Source of the DNA: Yoonia maritima
GTDB taxonomy: Bacteria > Pseudomonadota > Alphaproteobacteria > Rhodobacterales > Rhodobacteraceae
Length of the DNA stretch: 64,000 nt
Direction: 5' to 3'
NCBI RefSeq assembly: GCF_002933395.1
Contig: NZ_PKFN01000009.1
Coordinates: 124,001-188,000, forward strand
Made by a program: the position numbers and the translations under genes. The notes below the pieces were generated by a model. The model did not search any database. It worked only from the letters and a program-made list of their open reading frames with translations, and was not told where the DNA came from. This document shows positions 35,259-43,786 of the stretch, one piece after another. Positions within the stretch are counted from its first letter, which is position 1; every line of letters begins with the position of its first letter.

Positions 35259-36680
35259 TTAAGAAGCGGCGCCACCAATCGTCAGCCCACCAATCATTAG
35301 GCTTGGCTGACCGACGCCAACGGGCACCCATTGTCCGGCCTTGCCGCAATTGCCGATGCCAGGGTCAAGCTGCATGTCGTTGCCGATCCCGCGAATCTGT
35401 TTGAGCGCTGTTGCGCCGTCACCGATGAGGGTTGCTCCTTTGACGGGCGCGCCGACCACGCCATTTTTAACGCGGTAAGCTTCGGTGCAGGAAAACACAA
35501 ATTTGCCGTTAGTGATATCGACCTGCCCCCCGCCGAATCCGACTGCATAGATGCCGTCCTTTAGATCTGCGACAAGGCTTTCGGGGCTGGCATTGCCCGA
35601 CAACATATAAGTGTTGGTCATGCGGGGCATTGGTGCGTGGGCATAGCTTTCGCGGCGTCCGTTACCTGTGGGTGCGACGCCCATCAGGCGGGCGTTTTGG
35701 CGGTCTTGCATATAGCCGACTAGAACGCCGTCTTCGATTAGCGTGTTCTTGGCGCTGGGCGTGCCTTCGTCGTCGACGGTGAGCGAACCGCGGCGGTCGG
35801 GAATCGTGCCGTCATCCAGAACGGTTACGCCTTTGGCCGCAATTTGTTGGCCCATAAGCCCCGCAAATGCAGACGACCCTTTGCGGTTAAAGTCACCTTC
35901 AAGCCCGTGGCCGATCGCCTCGTGCAGGAGGATACCGGGCCAGCCTGGCCCGAGGACAACATCCATAACGCCTGCTGGGGCTGGCTCTGCATCAAGGTTC
36001 ACGAGTGCGATGCGCAATGCTTCGCGGGCGACAGGTTCCCAGTGATCGCGGCCTATCAGGCCGATCAGGCCAGCGCGCCCGCCGCCGCCCATTGATCCAC
36101 TTTCACGTTGGCCGTTTTCTTCGACGATTACGCTGATGTTGAGTCGGGACATGGGCCGCGTATCTGTGACCAAGGTTCCCTCGGGTCTTAGGATCAGGAC
36201 CTCTTGGTGGGATGCGGCCAAGGTGGCGGAAACTTGCACGACCCGGGGGTCGAGCGCGCGGGCAAACGCGTCAATTTCGCGTAATACGTCGATTTTCGCG
36301 GGGAATGTCGCTTGCAGCATCGGGTCGGCATCTGAATAAAGTTTGCGATTAGTGCCGACGGGGGCGGGGGCCATCGTGCCGCCGCCATCGCCGACAGCAA
36401 GGCGGGCTGTCGAAACCGCGCGGCGCAATGCATGTTCATCTATGGTCGTCGAATGTGCGTATCCTGCAGTTTCACCGCGTACCGCGCGCAGGCCGAAACC
36501 TTCGGATGCATCAAAGCTTGCCGTCTTAACGCGCCCATCATCAAAGGACAAAACTTCGGATTTACGACGCTCTAGAAACAGTTCTCCGTCGTCTGCACCA
36601 TGAGTGGCTTCGCGCAGCAGCGATAGCGCGCTTTCGCGATCAAGGTTTGTTTCAAAAGGACGGAAGGGGTCAGCGGACAT
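35259..36680 (-). CDS. tldD: Metalloprotease TldD
   Basis: A 473-residue TldD/PmbA family metalloprotease of usual length. The zinc-binding motif HEAIGHGLEGDFNRKGSS is at the centre. The C-terminal region has GFGGGQVDITNGKFVFSCTEAY and IGDGATALKQIRGIGNDMQL, both typical. With TldE (PmbA) it trims unfolded peptides, such as modified peptide precursors, and degrades the CcdA antitoxin in E. coli. No pmbA is seen in this window. A divergent intergenic region of about 170 bases separates it from ctaC. Confidence 0.96.
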   Translation of the reverse strand: MSADPFRPFETNLDRESALSLLREATHGADDGELFLERRKSEVLSFDDGRVKTASFDASEGFGLRAVRGETAGYAHSTTIDEHALRRAVSTARLAVGDGGGTMAPAPVGTNRKLYSDADPMLQATFPAKIDVLREIDAFARALDPRVVQVSATLAASHQEVLILRPEGTLVTDTRPMSRLNISVIVEENGQRESGSMGGGGRAGLIGLIGRDHWEPVAREALRIALVNLDAEPAPAGVMDVVLGPGWPGILLHEAIGHGLEGDFNRKGSSAFAGLMGQQIAAKGVTVLDDGTIPDRRGSLTVDDEGTPSAKNTLIEDGVLVGYMQDRQNARLMGVAPTGNGRRESYAHAPMPRMTNTYMLSGNASPESLVADLKDGIYAVGFGGGQVDITNGKFVFSCTEAYRVKNGVVGAPVKGATLIGDGATALKQIRGIGNDMQLDPGIGNCGKAGQWVPVGVGQPSLMIGGLTIGGAAS

Positions 36681-36849
36681 TCAAATTTCCTTAGTCATGC
36701 GCAATTTATCGACAAAAGCGGCTCTTTGCCGCAACAGCAGTTCTTGAGTTGTTCATCAAGATATGGGACATGAGCGGTCAGATACAACGGGATTCCTTGC
36801 GAAGCTCCGTTCCAGACGCGCCTGAGGCGCAACGATGTTAGGGTAGAAT

Positions 36850-37668
36850 ATGCGACTGAAAACCTTTGCGACCTCACTCTGGGCCACGACTGGCCTGATT
36901 ATGGCTGGTGCGTCCGCGACAGCGCAGGAAGTGAATCAGGAACTGGAAATTGTTGGTCACCCGATCAACGGTGCGACTGGTTTTCAGCCCGCCGCAACAG
37001 AATTAGCCCGTGATGCACAGTGGCTGGACGGTATGCTGCTGGTGATCATTACGATTATTACGCTGTTTGTAACCGGTTTGCTGGCATGGGTCCTTATCCG
37101 GTATAACCAAAAACGTCAGCCAACGCCTGCGGGCTTTACGCACCACACCCCGCTTGAAATTGCTTGGACGGTCGTGCCGATTGTGATTTTGATTATCATT
37201 GGTTCGTTTTCGATGCCTGTTTTGTTCAAACAGCAAACGATCCCTGAAGGCGACATCAACATCAAAGTAACGGGTTACCAGTGGTACTGGGGCTACGAAT
37301 ATGTTGACGAAGGTGTTGAGTTCGAAAGCTTCCTTTTGGCACGTGATGAACTTGAAGACTTTGGTTACAGCCAAGATGAGTATCTTTTGGCGACAGATAC
37401 CGCCGTTGTTGTTCCCGTGAATTCAACAGTGGTTATGCAGTTGACGGGTGCAGATGTTATTCACTCTTGGACGATCCCAGCATTTGGCGTGAAGCAAGAT
37501 GCGGTTCCTGGCCGTTTGTCACAGCTTTGGTTTTCGGCCGAACGCGAAGGTGTCTTTTTCGGTCAGTGTTCTGAACTGTGTGGTAAAGATCACGCCTACA
37601 TGCCGATCACTGTCAAAGTTGTAAGCCAAGACACTTATGACGCGTGGCTTGCCGAAGCAAAATCCTAA
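36850..37668 (+). CDS. ctaC: Cytochrome c oxidase subunit II
   Basis: A 272-residue aa3-type oxidase subunit. The signal peptide ends near SATAQ (residue 26). Two transmembrane helices (about 55-80 and 100-125) are followed by a periplasmic cupredoxin domain. The CuA site is visible: His in DVIHSWTIP and the CSELCGKDHAYM motif, with the upstream aromatic patch YQWYWGYEY that takes electrons from cytochrome c. It heads the oxidase assembly block. Subunit I (ctaD) is not in the window. The gap to ctaB is filled by two palindromic repeats. Confidence 0.97.
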   Translation: MRLKTFATSLWATTGLIMAGASATAQEVNQELEIVGHPINGATGFQPAATELARDAQWLDGMLLVIITIITLFVTGLLAWVLIRYNQKRQPTPAGFTHHTPLEIAWTVVPIVILIIIGSFSMPVLFKQQTIPEGDINIKVTGYQWYWGYEYVDEGVEFESFLLARDELEDFGYSQDEYLLATDTAVVVPVNSTVVMQLTGADVIHSWTIPAFGVKQDAVPGRLSQLWFSAEREGVFFGQCSELCGKDHAYMPITVKVVSQDTYDAWLAEAKS

Positions 37669-37674
37669 GAGCTG

Positions 37675-37734
37675 GGGTGGATCGAGATCCACCCTACGCC
37701 AGATCAACCATGTAAGGTGGATTTCAATCCACCC
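37675..37734. repeat. Palindromic intergenic repeats, copies 2 and 3 in tandem
   Basis: Copy 2 has GGGTGGATC (37675-37683) and GATCCACCC (37686-37694), followed by TACG. Copy 3 has GGTGGATT (37716-37723) and AATCCACC (37726-37733). Each is a perfect hairpin with a 2-base loop. Together they fill most of the 83 bases between ctaC and ctaB and match the repeats at 15384 and 40373. Confidence 0.82.
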
Positions 37735-37751
37735 ATGCGGAAAGGTCCAGC

Positions 37752-38684
37752 ATGAGCGACATCAGCGTACAAGACAGCAGCTATGAGGCTAATATGGGCG
37801 ATTACTTCGCGCTATTAAAGCCGCGCGTCATGTCGTTAGTTGTGTTTACTGCGCTTGTCGGATTGTTGGTTGCTCCTCTTCCTGTTCATCCGTTTATTGG
37901 GTTCGTAAGCATTCTTTGCATTGCAGTCGGTGCTGGTGCGTCAGGTGCGTTGAATATGTGGTGGGATGCTGACATCGACCGCTTGATGAAACGTACTGCG
38001 ACACGCCCGATCCCGTCGGGACGTGTTGAACCGGGCGAAGCGCTGGGCATTGGTTTGGCGCTGTCTGGTTTTGCTGTTGTTCTTTTGGCGCTTGCGACGA
38101 ATTTTGTGGCGGCTTTCCTTCTTGCCTTTACCATCTTCTTTTACGCTGTTGTCTATTCGATGTTCCTTAAGCGGTCCACGCCGCAGAACATCGTGATTGG
38201 CGGCGCGGCTGGTGCGTTCCCTCCGATGATTGGGTGGGCGGTTGCGACTGGTGGGGTTAGCATTGAAAGCATCCTGATGTTTGCGTTGACCTTTATGTGG
38301 ACACCACCACATTTTTGGGCGCTCGCGCTGTTTGTAAAGTCTGACTATGGCAACGCTGGTGTGCCAATGCTGACCGAAACGCATGGGCGTGATGCAACGC
38401 GCCGACACGTGCTGATTTATACACTGCTGCTTGTTCCTGTTGCTCTTGGGCTGGGGTTAACCTCAATTGGTGGTCCAATCTATATGGCCGTGGCTGTAGT
38501 GATGAATGCTTGGTTTCTTAAAGGTGCTATCGATATCTATCGTCGCGATGATGCGGCATGCGAAGCAGATAAGCACAAAGTCGAAATCGGCGTTTTCAAA
38601 GTGTCGTTATACTATCTCTTTGCTCACTTTTGCGCGCTGCTTCTTGAGGCTGCGCTGCGCCAATACGGGCTTGGGGGCTGGTAG
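37752..38684 (+). CDS. ctaB: Protoheme IX farnesyltransferase (heme O synthase) CtaB
   Basis: A 310-residue polytopic UbiA-family prenyltransferase with about eight or nine hydrophobic helices. The first Asp-rich motif is NMWWDADIDRLMKRT, and the second region is KRSTPQNIVIGGAAGAFPPMIGW. It farnesylates heme B to heme O, the precursor of heme A for the oxidase. The stop TAG is immediately followed by the ATG of the 66-residue gene. Confidence 0.96.
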   Translation: MSDISVQDSSYEANMGDYFALLKPRVMSLVVFTALVGLLVAPLPVHPFIGFVSILCIAVGAGASGALNMWWDADIDRLMKRTATRPIPSGRVEPGEALGIGLALSGFAVVLLALATNFVAAFLLAFTIFFYAVVYSMFLKRSTPQNIVIGGAAGAFPPMIGWAVATGGVSIESILMFALTFMWTPPHFWALALFVKSDYGNAGVPMLTETHGRDATRRHVLIYTLLLVPVALGLGLTSIGGPIYMAVAVVMNAWFLKGAIDIYRRDDAACEADKHKVEIGVFKVSLYYLFAHFCALLLEAALRQYGLGGW

Positions 38685-38885
38685 ATGACGTTTAAAGTAG
38701 AACACGAAGTCCACGGACGCCGCAAAAACCGCAACTACGGGGTTTTGATGCTTTTGATCGGCTTTGTTGCGATTGTTTTCGGATTGACGGTTGTAAAGGT
38801 GCTTCAGCTTGGCGACGCGCGCCAGTTCGAGACGTTCGATCACGTTGCGCGTCCTCAGATCGAACCACAAGAGGGATCCGAATGA
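38685..38885 (+). CDS. Small single-pass membrane protein in the cytochrome oxidase operon
   Basis: A 66-residue protein with a basic N-terminus (GRRKNRNYG), one transmembrane helix (about residues 19-41, VLMLLIGFVAIVFGLTVVKV) and a short acidic tail. It starts directly at the base after the ctaB stop and overlaps ctaG by 4 bases (ATGA), so it is fully embedded in the operon. The size and place resemble the small CoxF-like accessory proteins of alphaproteobacterial cox operons. I cannot identify it by motif, and an assembly-factor role is inference. Confidence 0.82.
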   Translation: MTFKVEHEVHGRRKNRNYGVLMLLIGFVAIVFGLTVVKVLQLGDARQFETFDHVARPQIEPQEGSE

Positions 38886-39496
38886 AGTTTTTCCCGAATC
38901 TTCCAGCGACACAACGCACCGCGCTTATGGCAAGCGCTGTCGTGGTGATGATGGGTGGCTTGGCTTATGCTTCGGTGCCGTTCTACGACTGGTTTTGCCG
39001 TGTCACCGGTTTTGGTGGTATCACGAACGTCGCCGATGCTGGCAGTGATGTGATTCTAGATCAGACCATTAAGGTCCGTTTTGATGCATCGACGGATCGT
39101 GACATGCCCTGGAGCTTTTCACCTGAAGTGCGCGAAATGGAGTTGCGGATCGGTGAAACCGGGTTGGCCTATTACGAAGCACATAATCCGCTGGATGTGC
39201 CTATCGCGGGGCAAGCCGCGTATAATGTGACACCATATGAAGCTGGTGTATTCTTTGATAAGATTGAATGCTTTTGCTTTACCGAACAGGTGTTGCAGCC
39301 AGGCGAAACGGTGATGATGCCGGTCAGCTTTTTTGTGGACCCAGCGATCGTTGATGACCGCGAAGGTAAATATGTTCATACGATCACGCTAAGCTATACT
39401 TTCTACCAAATCGACCTACCCGAGGAAGATCTGCAAGCTGCGGTGACGTCCTCGACTTTGACAACGGCGCCGCAAGACGCCATAGAAACGAACTAA
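38882..39496 (+). CDS. ctaG: Cytochrome c oxidase copper chaperone CtaG (Cox11)
   Basis: A 204-residue protein. An N-terminal membrane anchor ([26 protein letters not shown] region) is followed by a periplasmic immunoglobulin-like domain with the copper-binding cysteines in IECFCFTEQ and conserved segments [12 protein letters not shown] and MPVSFFVDP. Cox11 inserts copper into the CuB site of subunit I. It overlaps the preceding small gene by 4 bases. Confidence 0.95.
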   Translation: MKFFPNLPATQRTALMASAVVVMMGGLAYASVPFYDWFCRVTGFGGITNVADAGSDVILDQTIKVRFDASTDRDMPWSFSPEVREMELRIGETGLAYYEAHNPLDVPIAGQAAYNVTPYEAGVFFDKIECFCFTEQVLQPGETVMMPVSFFVDPAIVDDREGKYVHTITLSYTFYQIDLPEEDLQAAVTSSTLTTAPQDAIETN

Positions 39497-39521
39497 CGAC
39501 CAGCCGATAGGGACGCACCAC

Positions 39522-40355
39522 ATGGCGCATGCAAAAAATCACGATTATCACATTCTGCCACCTTCGATTTGGCCAATGTTTGGCGGTATTGGCGCATTTG
39601 TCATGCTGTTGGGTGCCGTCGGTTGGATGGCTGGCCCGATGCCAATGTTCTTTGGTGCGGTGACTGTTTCAGGCCCTTACATGTTCTTGATCGGCCTCGC
39701 TGCCGTTCTTTACGTCATGTATGCTTGGTGGGCTGAAGTTGTCGCCGAAAGCCGCGTTGGCGATCATACGCCAGTTGTGCGTATCGGCCTGCGCTACGGT
39801 TTCATCATGTTCATCATGTCCGAAGTCATGTTCTTCGCTGCTTGGTTCTGGTCTTTCTTTAAACACGCAATGTACCCAATGGGCCCAATGAGCCCACTTC
39901 AGGATGGCGTTTGGCCACCTGCTGGGATTGAAACATTTGATCCTTGGCACCTGCCACTGATCAACACGTTGATCCTATTGTGTTCAGGTGCTGCTGCGAC
40001 TTGGGCGCACCACGCGCTGGTTCACGAAAACAACCGCCAAGACATGAAGTGGGGCCTGATCCTTGCTGTGGTATTGGGCGGCGTGTTTACCGTGTTCCAA
40101 ATCTATGAATATAGCCACGCGACCTTTGGTTTCGGCGGGAATATCTATGGCGCGAACTTCTTTATGGCGACAGGGTTCCACGGTGCACACGTTTTCATCG
40201 GGACAATCTTCTTGCTGATCTGCCTGATCCGTCTGCAAAAGGGTGACTTTACGCCTGAAAAGCACATCGGCTTCGAAGCCGCCGCTTGGTACTGGCATTT
40301 TGTTGACGTCGTGTGGTTGTTCCTGTTCGCAGCTGTCTACGTCTGGGGCGGCTAA
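39522..40355 (+). CDS. ctaE: Cytochrome c oxidase subunit III
   Basis: A 277-residue membrane protein with seven predicted helices, as in the Paracoccus and mitochondrial subunit III. Recognisable segments are [11 protein letters not shown] at the N-terminus, [20 protein letters not shown], and the C-terminal [21 protein letters not shown]. It stabilises the subunit I active site. It is followed by a palindromic repeat and then a terminator-like hairpin. Confidence 0.97.
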   Translation: MAHAKNHDYHILPPSIWPMFGGIGAFVMLLGAVGWMAGPMPMFFGAVTVSGPYMFLIGLAAVLYVMYAWWAEVVAESRVGDHTPVVRIGLRYGFIMFIMSEVMFFAAWFWSFFKHAMYPMGPMSPLQDGVWPPAGIETFDPWHLPLINTLILLCSGAAATWAHHALVHENNRQDMKWGLILAVVLGGVFTVFQIYEYSHATFGFGGNIYGANFFMATGFHGAHVFIGTIFLLICLIRLQKGDFTPEKHIGFEAAAWYWHFVDVVWLFLFAAVYVWGG

Positions 40356-40372
40356 TAAGACTAAATCGGTCC

Positions 40373-40394
40373 GTAGGGTGGGTCTTGACCCACC
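40373..40394. repeat. Palindromic intergenic repeat, copy 4
   Basis: GGTGGGTC (40377-40384) and GACCCACC (40387-40394) form a perfect hairpin with a TT loop, preceded by CGTAG. It is a variant of the family at 15384 and 37675 in which the inner GGAT becomes GGGT. It lies 18 bases past ctaE. Confidence 0.75.
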
Positions 40395-40405
40395 ACCCCT
40401 GATAC

Positions 40406-40435
40406 CAAACGCGCGGGGCTTCTCGCGCGTTTTTC
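40406..40435 (+). terminator. Intrinsic terminator after ctaE
   Basis: AACGCGCG (40408-40415) and CGCGCGTT (40424-40431) form an 8-bp stem with an 8-base loop, followed by TTTC. It lies 50 bases past ctaE and just before surf1, so surf1 may need its own promoter or read-through. Confidence 0.75.
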
Positions 40436-40451
40436 TCATTAAGGGCGCAAA

Positions 40452-41132
40452 ATGCTGCGTAAGTTGATCTTTCCTCTTCTTCTTGGAATCGCGGGCTGTG
40501 GGGTTCTTATCAGCCTTGGCGTCTGGCAGGTGCAGCGCCTTGCTTGGAAAGAGGCAATCTTGGCGGAGCTTGATAGCCGCCTGACTGGTGCACCGCAGCC
40601 TTTTGATTTTAGCGCCACAGAAGAAATCAACGAATACACGCGGGTCACATTGTCTGGCACACCCAGCGGTGAAGAGCTGCATGTGCTGACGTCTGGAACT
40701 GCTGCGGGAACTGGCTACCGCGTTATTTCGAAATTTACGCTTGATGACGGAAACGACATTCTTCTTGATCTTGGTCTTTTGCCGCTCGACATCAAAGATA
40801 CCGCGCCGCTGATCGCGCCGATGCAGATCACGGGTACTTTGCTTTGGCCGGATGATCAAAACAGCAGCACGCCCGATCCTGACACCACCAAAAACATCTG
40901 GTTTGCGCGTAATGTCGAAATGATGTCCGCGGCTCTGACGACCCAGCCATTTATGGTTGTCGTTAGCACGGCAACACCCGCTGATCCGCGACTAACACCT
41001 TTGCCTGTGGAAACTTCGGGCATAAAGAACGATCACCTTGAATACGCGATTACTTGGTTCTTGCTGGCTATTGTTTGGGCTGCCATGACTATGTTTCTTA
41101 TCTTCCGTACGACCCGCCAAAAGGACGTCTGA
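40452..41132 (+). CDS. SURF1 family cytochrome oxidase assembly protein
   Basis: A 226-residue protein with two transmembrane helices at the two ends, the SURF1 topology. The N-terminal motif LISLGVWQVQRLAWKEAIL and the C-terminal NDHLEYAITWFLLAIVWAAM are the family signatures. SURF1 helps insert heme A into subunit I. It is placed directly after the oxidase genes and 3 bases before thrC, so it is transcribed with amino-acid metabolism genes. Confidence 0.94.
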   Translation: MLRKLIFPLLLGIAGCGVLISLGVWQVQRLAWKEAILAELDSRLTGAPQPFDFSATEEINEYTRVTLSGTPSGEELHVLTSGTAAGTGYRVISKFTLDDGNDILLDLGLLPLDIKDTAPLIAPMQITGTLLWPDDQNSSTPDPDTTKNIWFARNVEMMSAALTTQPFMVVVSTATPADPRLTPLPVETSGIKNDHLEYAITWFLLAIVWAAMTMFLIFRTTRQKDV

Positions 41133-41135
41133 CCT

Positions 41136-42515
41136 ATGCGCTATATCTCAACCCGTGGCTCTGCACCTGCGCTGACATTTGAAGAGGCCATGCTAACTGG
41201 CCTTGCGCGCGATGGTGGCCTGTACGTCCCCGAAGAGGTGCCGACGTTAACCAACGCGCAAATCGCTGCGATGGCTGGCAAGTCGTACGAGGAAGTCGCG
41301 TTCGAGGTCATGCGCCCGTTTATCGGGGAAACATTCAGTGATGGTCAATTTCGTGAACTGATCGCCAAAGCCTATGCTGGTTTTGGCCACGCGGCCCGCG
41401 CGCCGTTGGTACAGCTGGCGCCGAACCACTTTTTGCTGGAACTGTTCCACGGCCCGACGCTCGCGTTCAAAGATTTCGCGATGCAACTGATTGGCCAAAT
41501 GTTCCAAGCGGCACTGTCGCGTTCCGGTGACCGCGTCACAATCGTGGGTGCAACATCGGGCGATACTGGCTCTGCCGCGATCGAGGCCTTCCGTGGCCTG
41601 TCGAATGTCGATGTATTTATCCTGTTTCCGCATGGCCGCGTGTCCGAGGTTCAGCGCCGACAGATGACAACGCCGAGCGAAGCCAACGTGCATGCATTGG
41701 CTGTTGATGGTGACTTTGATGATTGTCAGGCGGCAGTCAAAGACATGTTCAATGACTTTGCATTCCGCGAAGATGTGAAACTTGCTGGTGTGAATTCGAT
41801 CAACTGGGGCCGCGTTTTGGCGCAGGTTGTTTACTACTTCACTGCGGCAGTCAGCCTTGGTGCACCACACCGCGAGGTCAGCTTTACCGTTCCGACAGGC
41901 AACTTCGGTGATATCTTTGCGGGCTACATTGCTAAAAAGATGGGCCTGCCGATTGCTGATCTGGTTGTTGCGACTAACCGTAACGATATCCTGCACCGCA
42001 CGTTTGAAACTGGCGCCTATACCAAAGAAGGCGTGACCCCAACGATCAGCCCATCAATGGATATTCAGGTCAGTTCCAATTTTGAGCGCGCGTTGTTCGA
42101 TGCCTACGGCCGCGATGGTGCCGCTGTGGCTGGTCAGATGGAAGACCTGAAAAATGGTGGTTTCCAGATCAGCCAAGGCGCCTATCAGATGTTGAAGGAC
42201 ACGTTCAAATCTGGCCGTGCGTCCGAAGAAGACACACAAGCTGCGATCAAATCTTATCGCGCTAATACTGGCGAACTGCTTTGCCCGCACAGTGCCGTTG
42301 GTGTTCACGTGGCCGAGGCGCATCTGGGTAGCACCCCGATGGTTACATTAGCCACCGCACACCCTGCCAAATTCCCAGATGCCGTGAAAGAAGCATCAGG
42401 CGTTGCGGCACCTCTTCCCCCTCGGATGGCGGACCTATATGACCGTCCAGAGCGGGTCACACGCGTGGCCAATGATCTTGCAGCACTGCAAGCAGTCATC
42501 AGAGAACGGATCTGA
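41136..42515 (+). CDS. thrC: Threonine synthase
   Basis: A 459-residue PLP enzyme of the long (fungal/proteobacterial) threonine synthase type. The PLP lysine is in LAFKDFAMQLIG. The phosphate-binding segment is GATSGDTGSAAIEAFRG. The N-terminal domain MRYISTRGSAPALTFEEA is typical. It converts O-phosphohomoserine to threonine. It sits 3 bases after surf1 and 2 bases before the M16 peptidase gene. Confidence 0.96.
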   Translation: MRYISTRGSAPALTFEEAMLTGLARDGGLYVPEEVPTLTNAQIAAMAGKSYEEVAFEVMRPFIGETFSDGQFRELIAKAYAGFGHAARAPLVQLAPNHFLLELFHGPTLAFKDFAMQLIGQMFQAALSRSGDRVTIVGATSGDTGSAAIEAFRGLSNVDVFILFPHGRVSEVQRRQMTTPSEANVHALAVDGDFDDCQAAVKDMFNDFAFREDVKLAGVNSINWGRVLAQVVYYFTAAVSLGAPHREVSFTVPTGNFGDIFAGYIAKKMGLPIADLVVATNRNDILHRTFETGAYTKEGVTPTISPSMDIQVSSNFERALFDAYGRDGAAVAGQMEDLKNGGFQISQGAYQMLKDTFKSGRASEEDTQAAIKSYRANTGELLCPHSAVGVHVAEAHLGSTPMVTLATAHPAKFPDAVKEASGVAAPLPPRMADLYDRPERVTRVANDLAALQAVIRERI

Positions 42516-42517
42516 AT

Positions 42518-43786
42518 TTGACAATTGAACTGCACACACTGTCCAACGGTTTTCGGATCGTGACAGAGCACATGCCGACCCTGAAATCTGCCAGTATTGG
42601 CATCTGGGTCGACGCAGGTGGACGCCACGAACGGCTAGAGCAAAACGGCATCGCGCATTTCCTTGAACATATGGCGTTCAAGGGAACCAAAACGCGTAGC
42701 GCCCTGCAAATCGCCGAAAGCATCGAAGACGTTGGCGGCTATATCAATGCCTATACCAGCCGCGAAACCACGGCGTATTACGTCCGACTGCTAGAAGACG
42801 ACGTCCCGCTGGGGCTTGATGTGATTGCGGATATTTTGCTCAATCCCATCTTCACCCCAGAAGACATCGAGATCGAACGCGGCGTGATCTTGCAAGAAAT
42901 CGGCATGACCATCGATACGCCAGATGAAATGGTGTTCGATTGGCTGCAAGAGGTGTCCTATCCTGAGCAGGCCCTAGGCCGCACGATCTTAGGCCCGACC
43001 GAACGTGTCAGCGCGTTCAATCAAGATGACTTAAGGCAGTTCGTCGGAGAGCATTACGGCCCGAACCAGATGATTTTGGCCGCCGCGGGTGCTGTTGATC
43101 ACGAAAAAATCGTTGCCCAAGCCGAGGCTTTGTTTGGTCATCTTCCGGCGCTTGATCGTGGTCCAAATCTGATTCAGCCCGCCAAATTTGGTGGCGGCGA
43201 AATTCGGAATATCAAAGATCTTGAGCAGGTACATTTTGCGCTGGGCCTTGAAGGACCGGATTACCGTGATCCGATGATTTACACCGCGCAAATCTATAGC
43301 TCTGTCATGGGGGGCGGGGTGTCGTCGCGCCTGTTCCAAGAGATCCGTGAAAACCGTGGTTTGTGCTATTCGATATTTGCCCAAACGGGTGCTTACGAAG
43401 ACACTGGGATGACAACGATTTACGCAGGCACCAGTGCTGAACAAATCGCTGAGCTTTCCAATATTACGATCGACGAAATGAAGCGTGCGGCTGACGATAT
43501 GACCGCCGCCGAAGTCGCCCGTGCCCGTGCGCAGATGAAGGCTGGTTTGTTGATGGGGCTTGAAAGCCCATCAAACCGGGCTGAACGACTGGCGCGGTTA
43601 CTGTCGATTTGGGGCCGCATTCCGGGGTTGGATGAAACAATCGCGCATATCGATGCTGTAACAACAGGTGATGTCAAAGTCTTTGCCGAGCAAATGGCCG
43701 GAGACACAGGGGCTGGTCTTGCGCTTTATGGTCCTGCCGAGACCGCACCGACCTTGGATGCATTGAAAGAGCGGTTAGTAGCCTGA
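42518..43786 (+). CDS. M16 family zinc peptidase (mitochondrial processing peptidase-like)
   Basis: A 422-residue pitrilysin-family protein. The inverted zinc motif HFLEH is at residues 47-51, with the third ligand Glu127 in ERGVILQE. The C-terminal half has a glycine-rich segment near SSVMGGGVSSRLFQEIRE. The start is probably TTG at 42518, immediately after the thrC stop; no nearby ATG gives the correct N-terminus (MTIELHTLSNGFRI). Bacterial homologues resemble the beta subunit of mitochondrial processing peptidase, but their physiological substrate is mostly unknown. The stop overlaps the next start by one base. Confidence 0.93.
   Translation: MTIELHTLSNGFRIVTEHMPTLKSASIGIWVDAGGRHERLEQNGIAHFLEHMAFKGTKTRSALQIAESIEDVGGYINAYTSRETTAYYVRLLEDDVPLGLDVIADILLNPIFTPEDIEIERGVILQEIGMTIDTPDEMVFDWLQEVSYPEQALGRTILGPTERVSAFNQDDLRQFVGEHYGPNQMILAAAGAVDHEKIVAQAEALFGHLPALDRGPNLIQPAKFGGGEIRNIKDLEQVHFALGLEGPDYRDPMIYTAQIYSSVMGGGVSSRLFQEIRENRGLCYSIFAQTGAYEDTGMTTIYAGTSAEQIAELSNITIDEMKRAADDMTAAEVARARAQMKAGLLMGLESPSNRAERLARLLSIWGRIPGLDETIAHIDAVTTGDVKVFAEQMAGDTGAGLALYGPAETAPTLDALKERLVA

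Noticed and set aside
39984..40859. A 291-codon open frame on the minus strand across ctaE and surf1
   Set aside because: It runs antisense through two clear coding genes, has no recognisable motif, and lies under the terminator and repeat of ctaE.
41247..41996. A 249-codon minus-strand frame inside thrC
   Set aside because: It is antisense to a highly conserved enzyme, with no motif or ribosome binding site.
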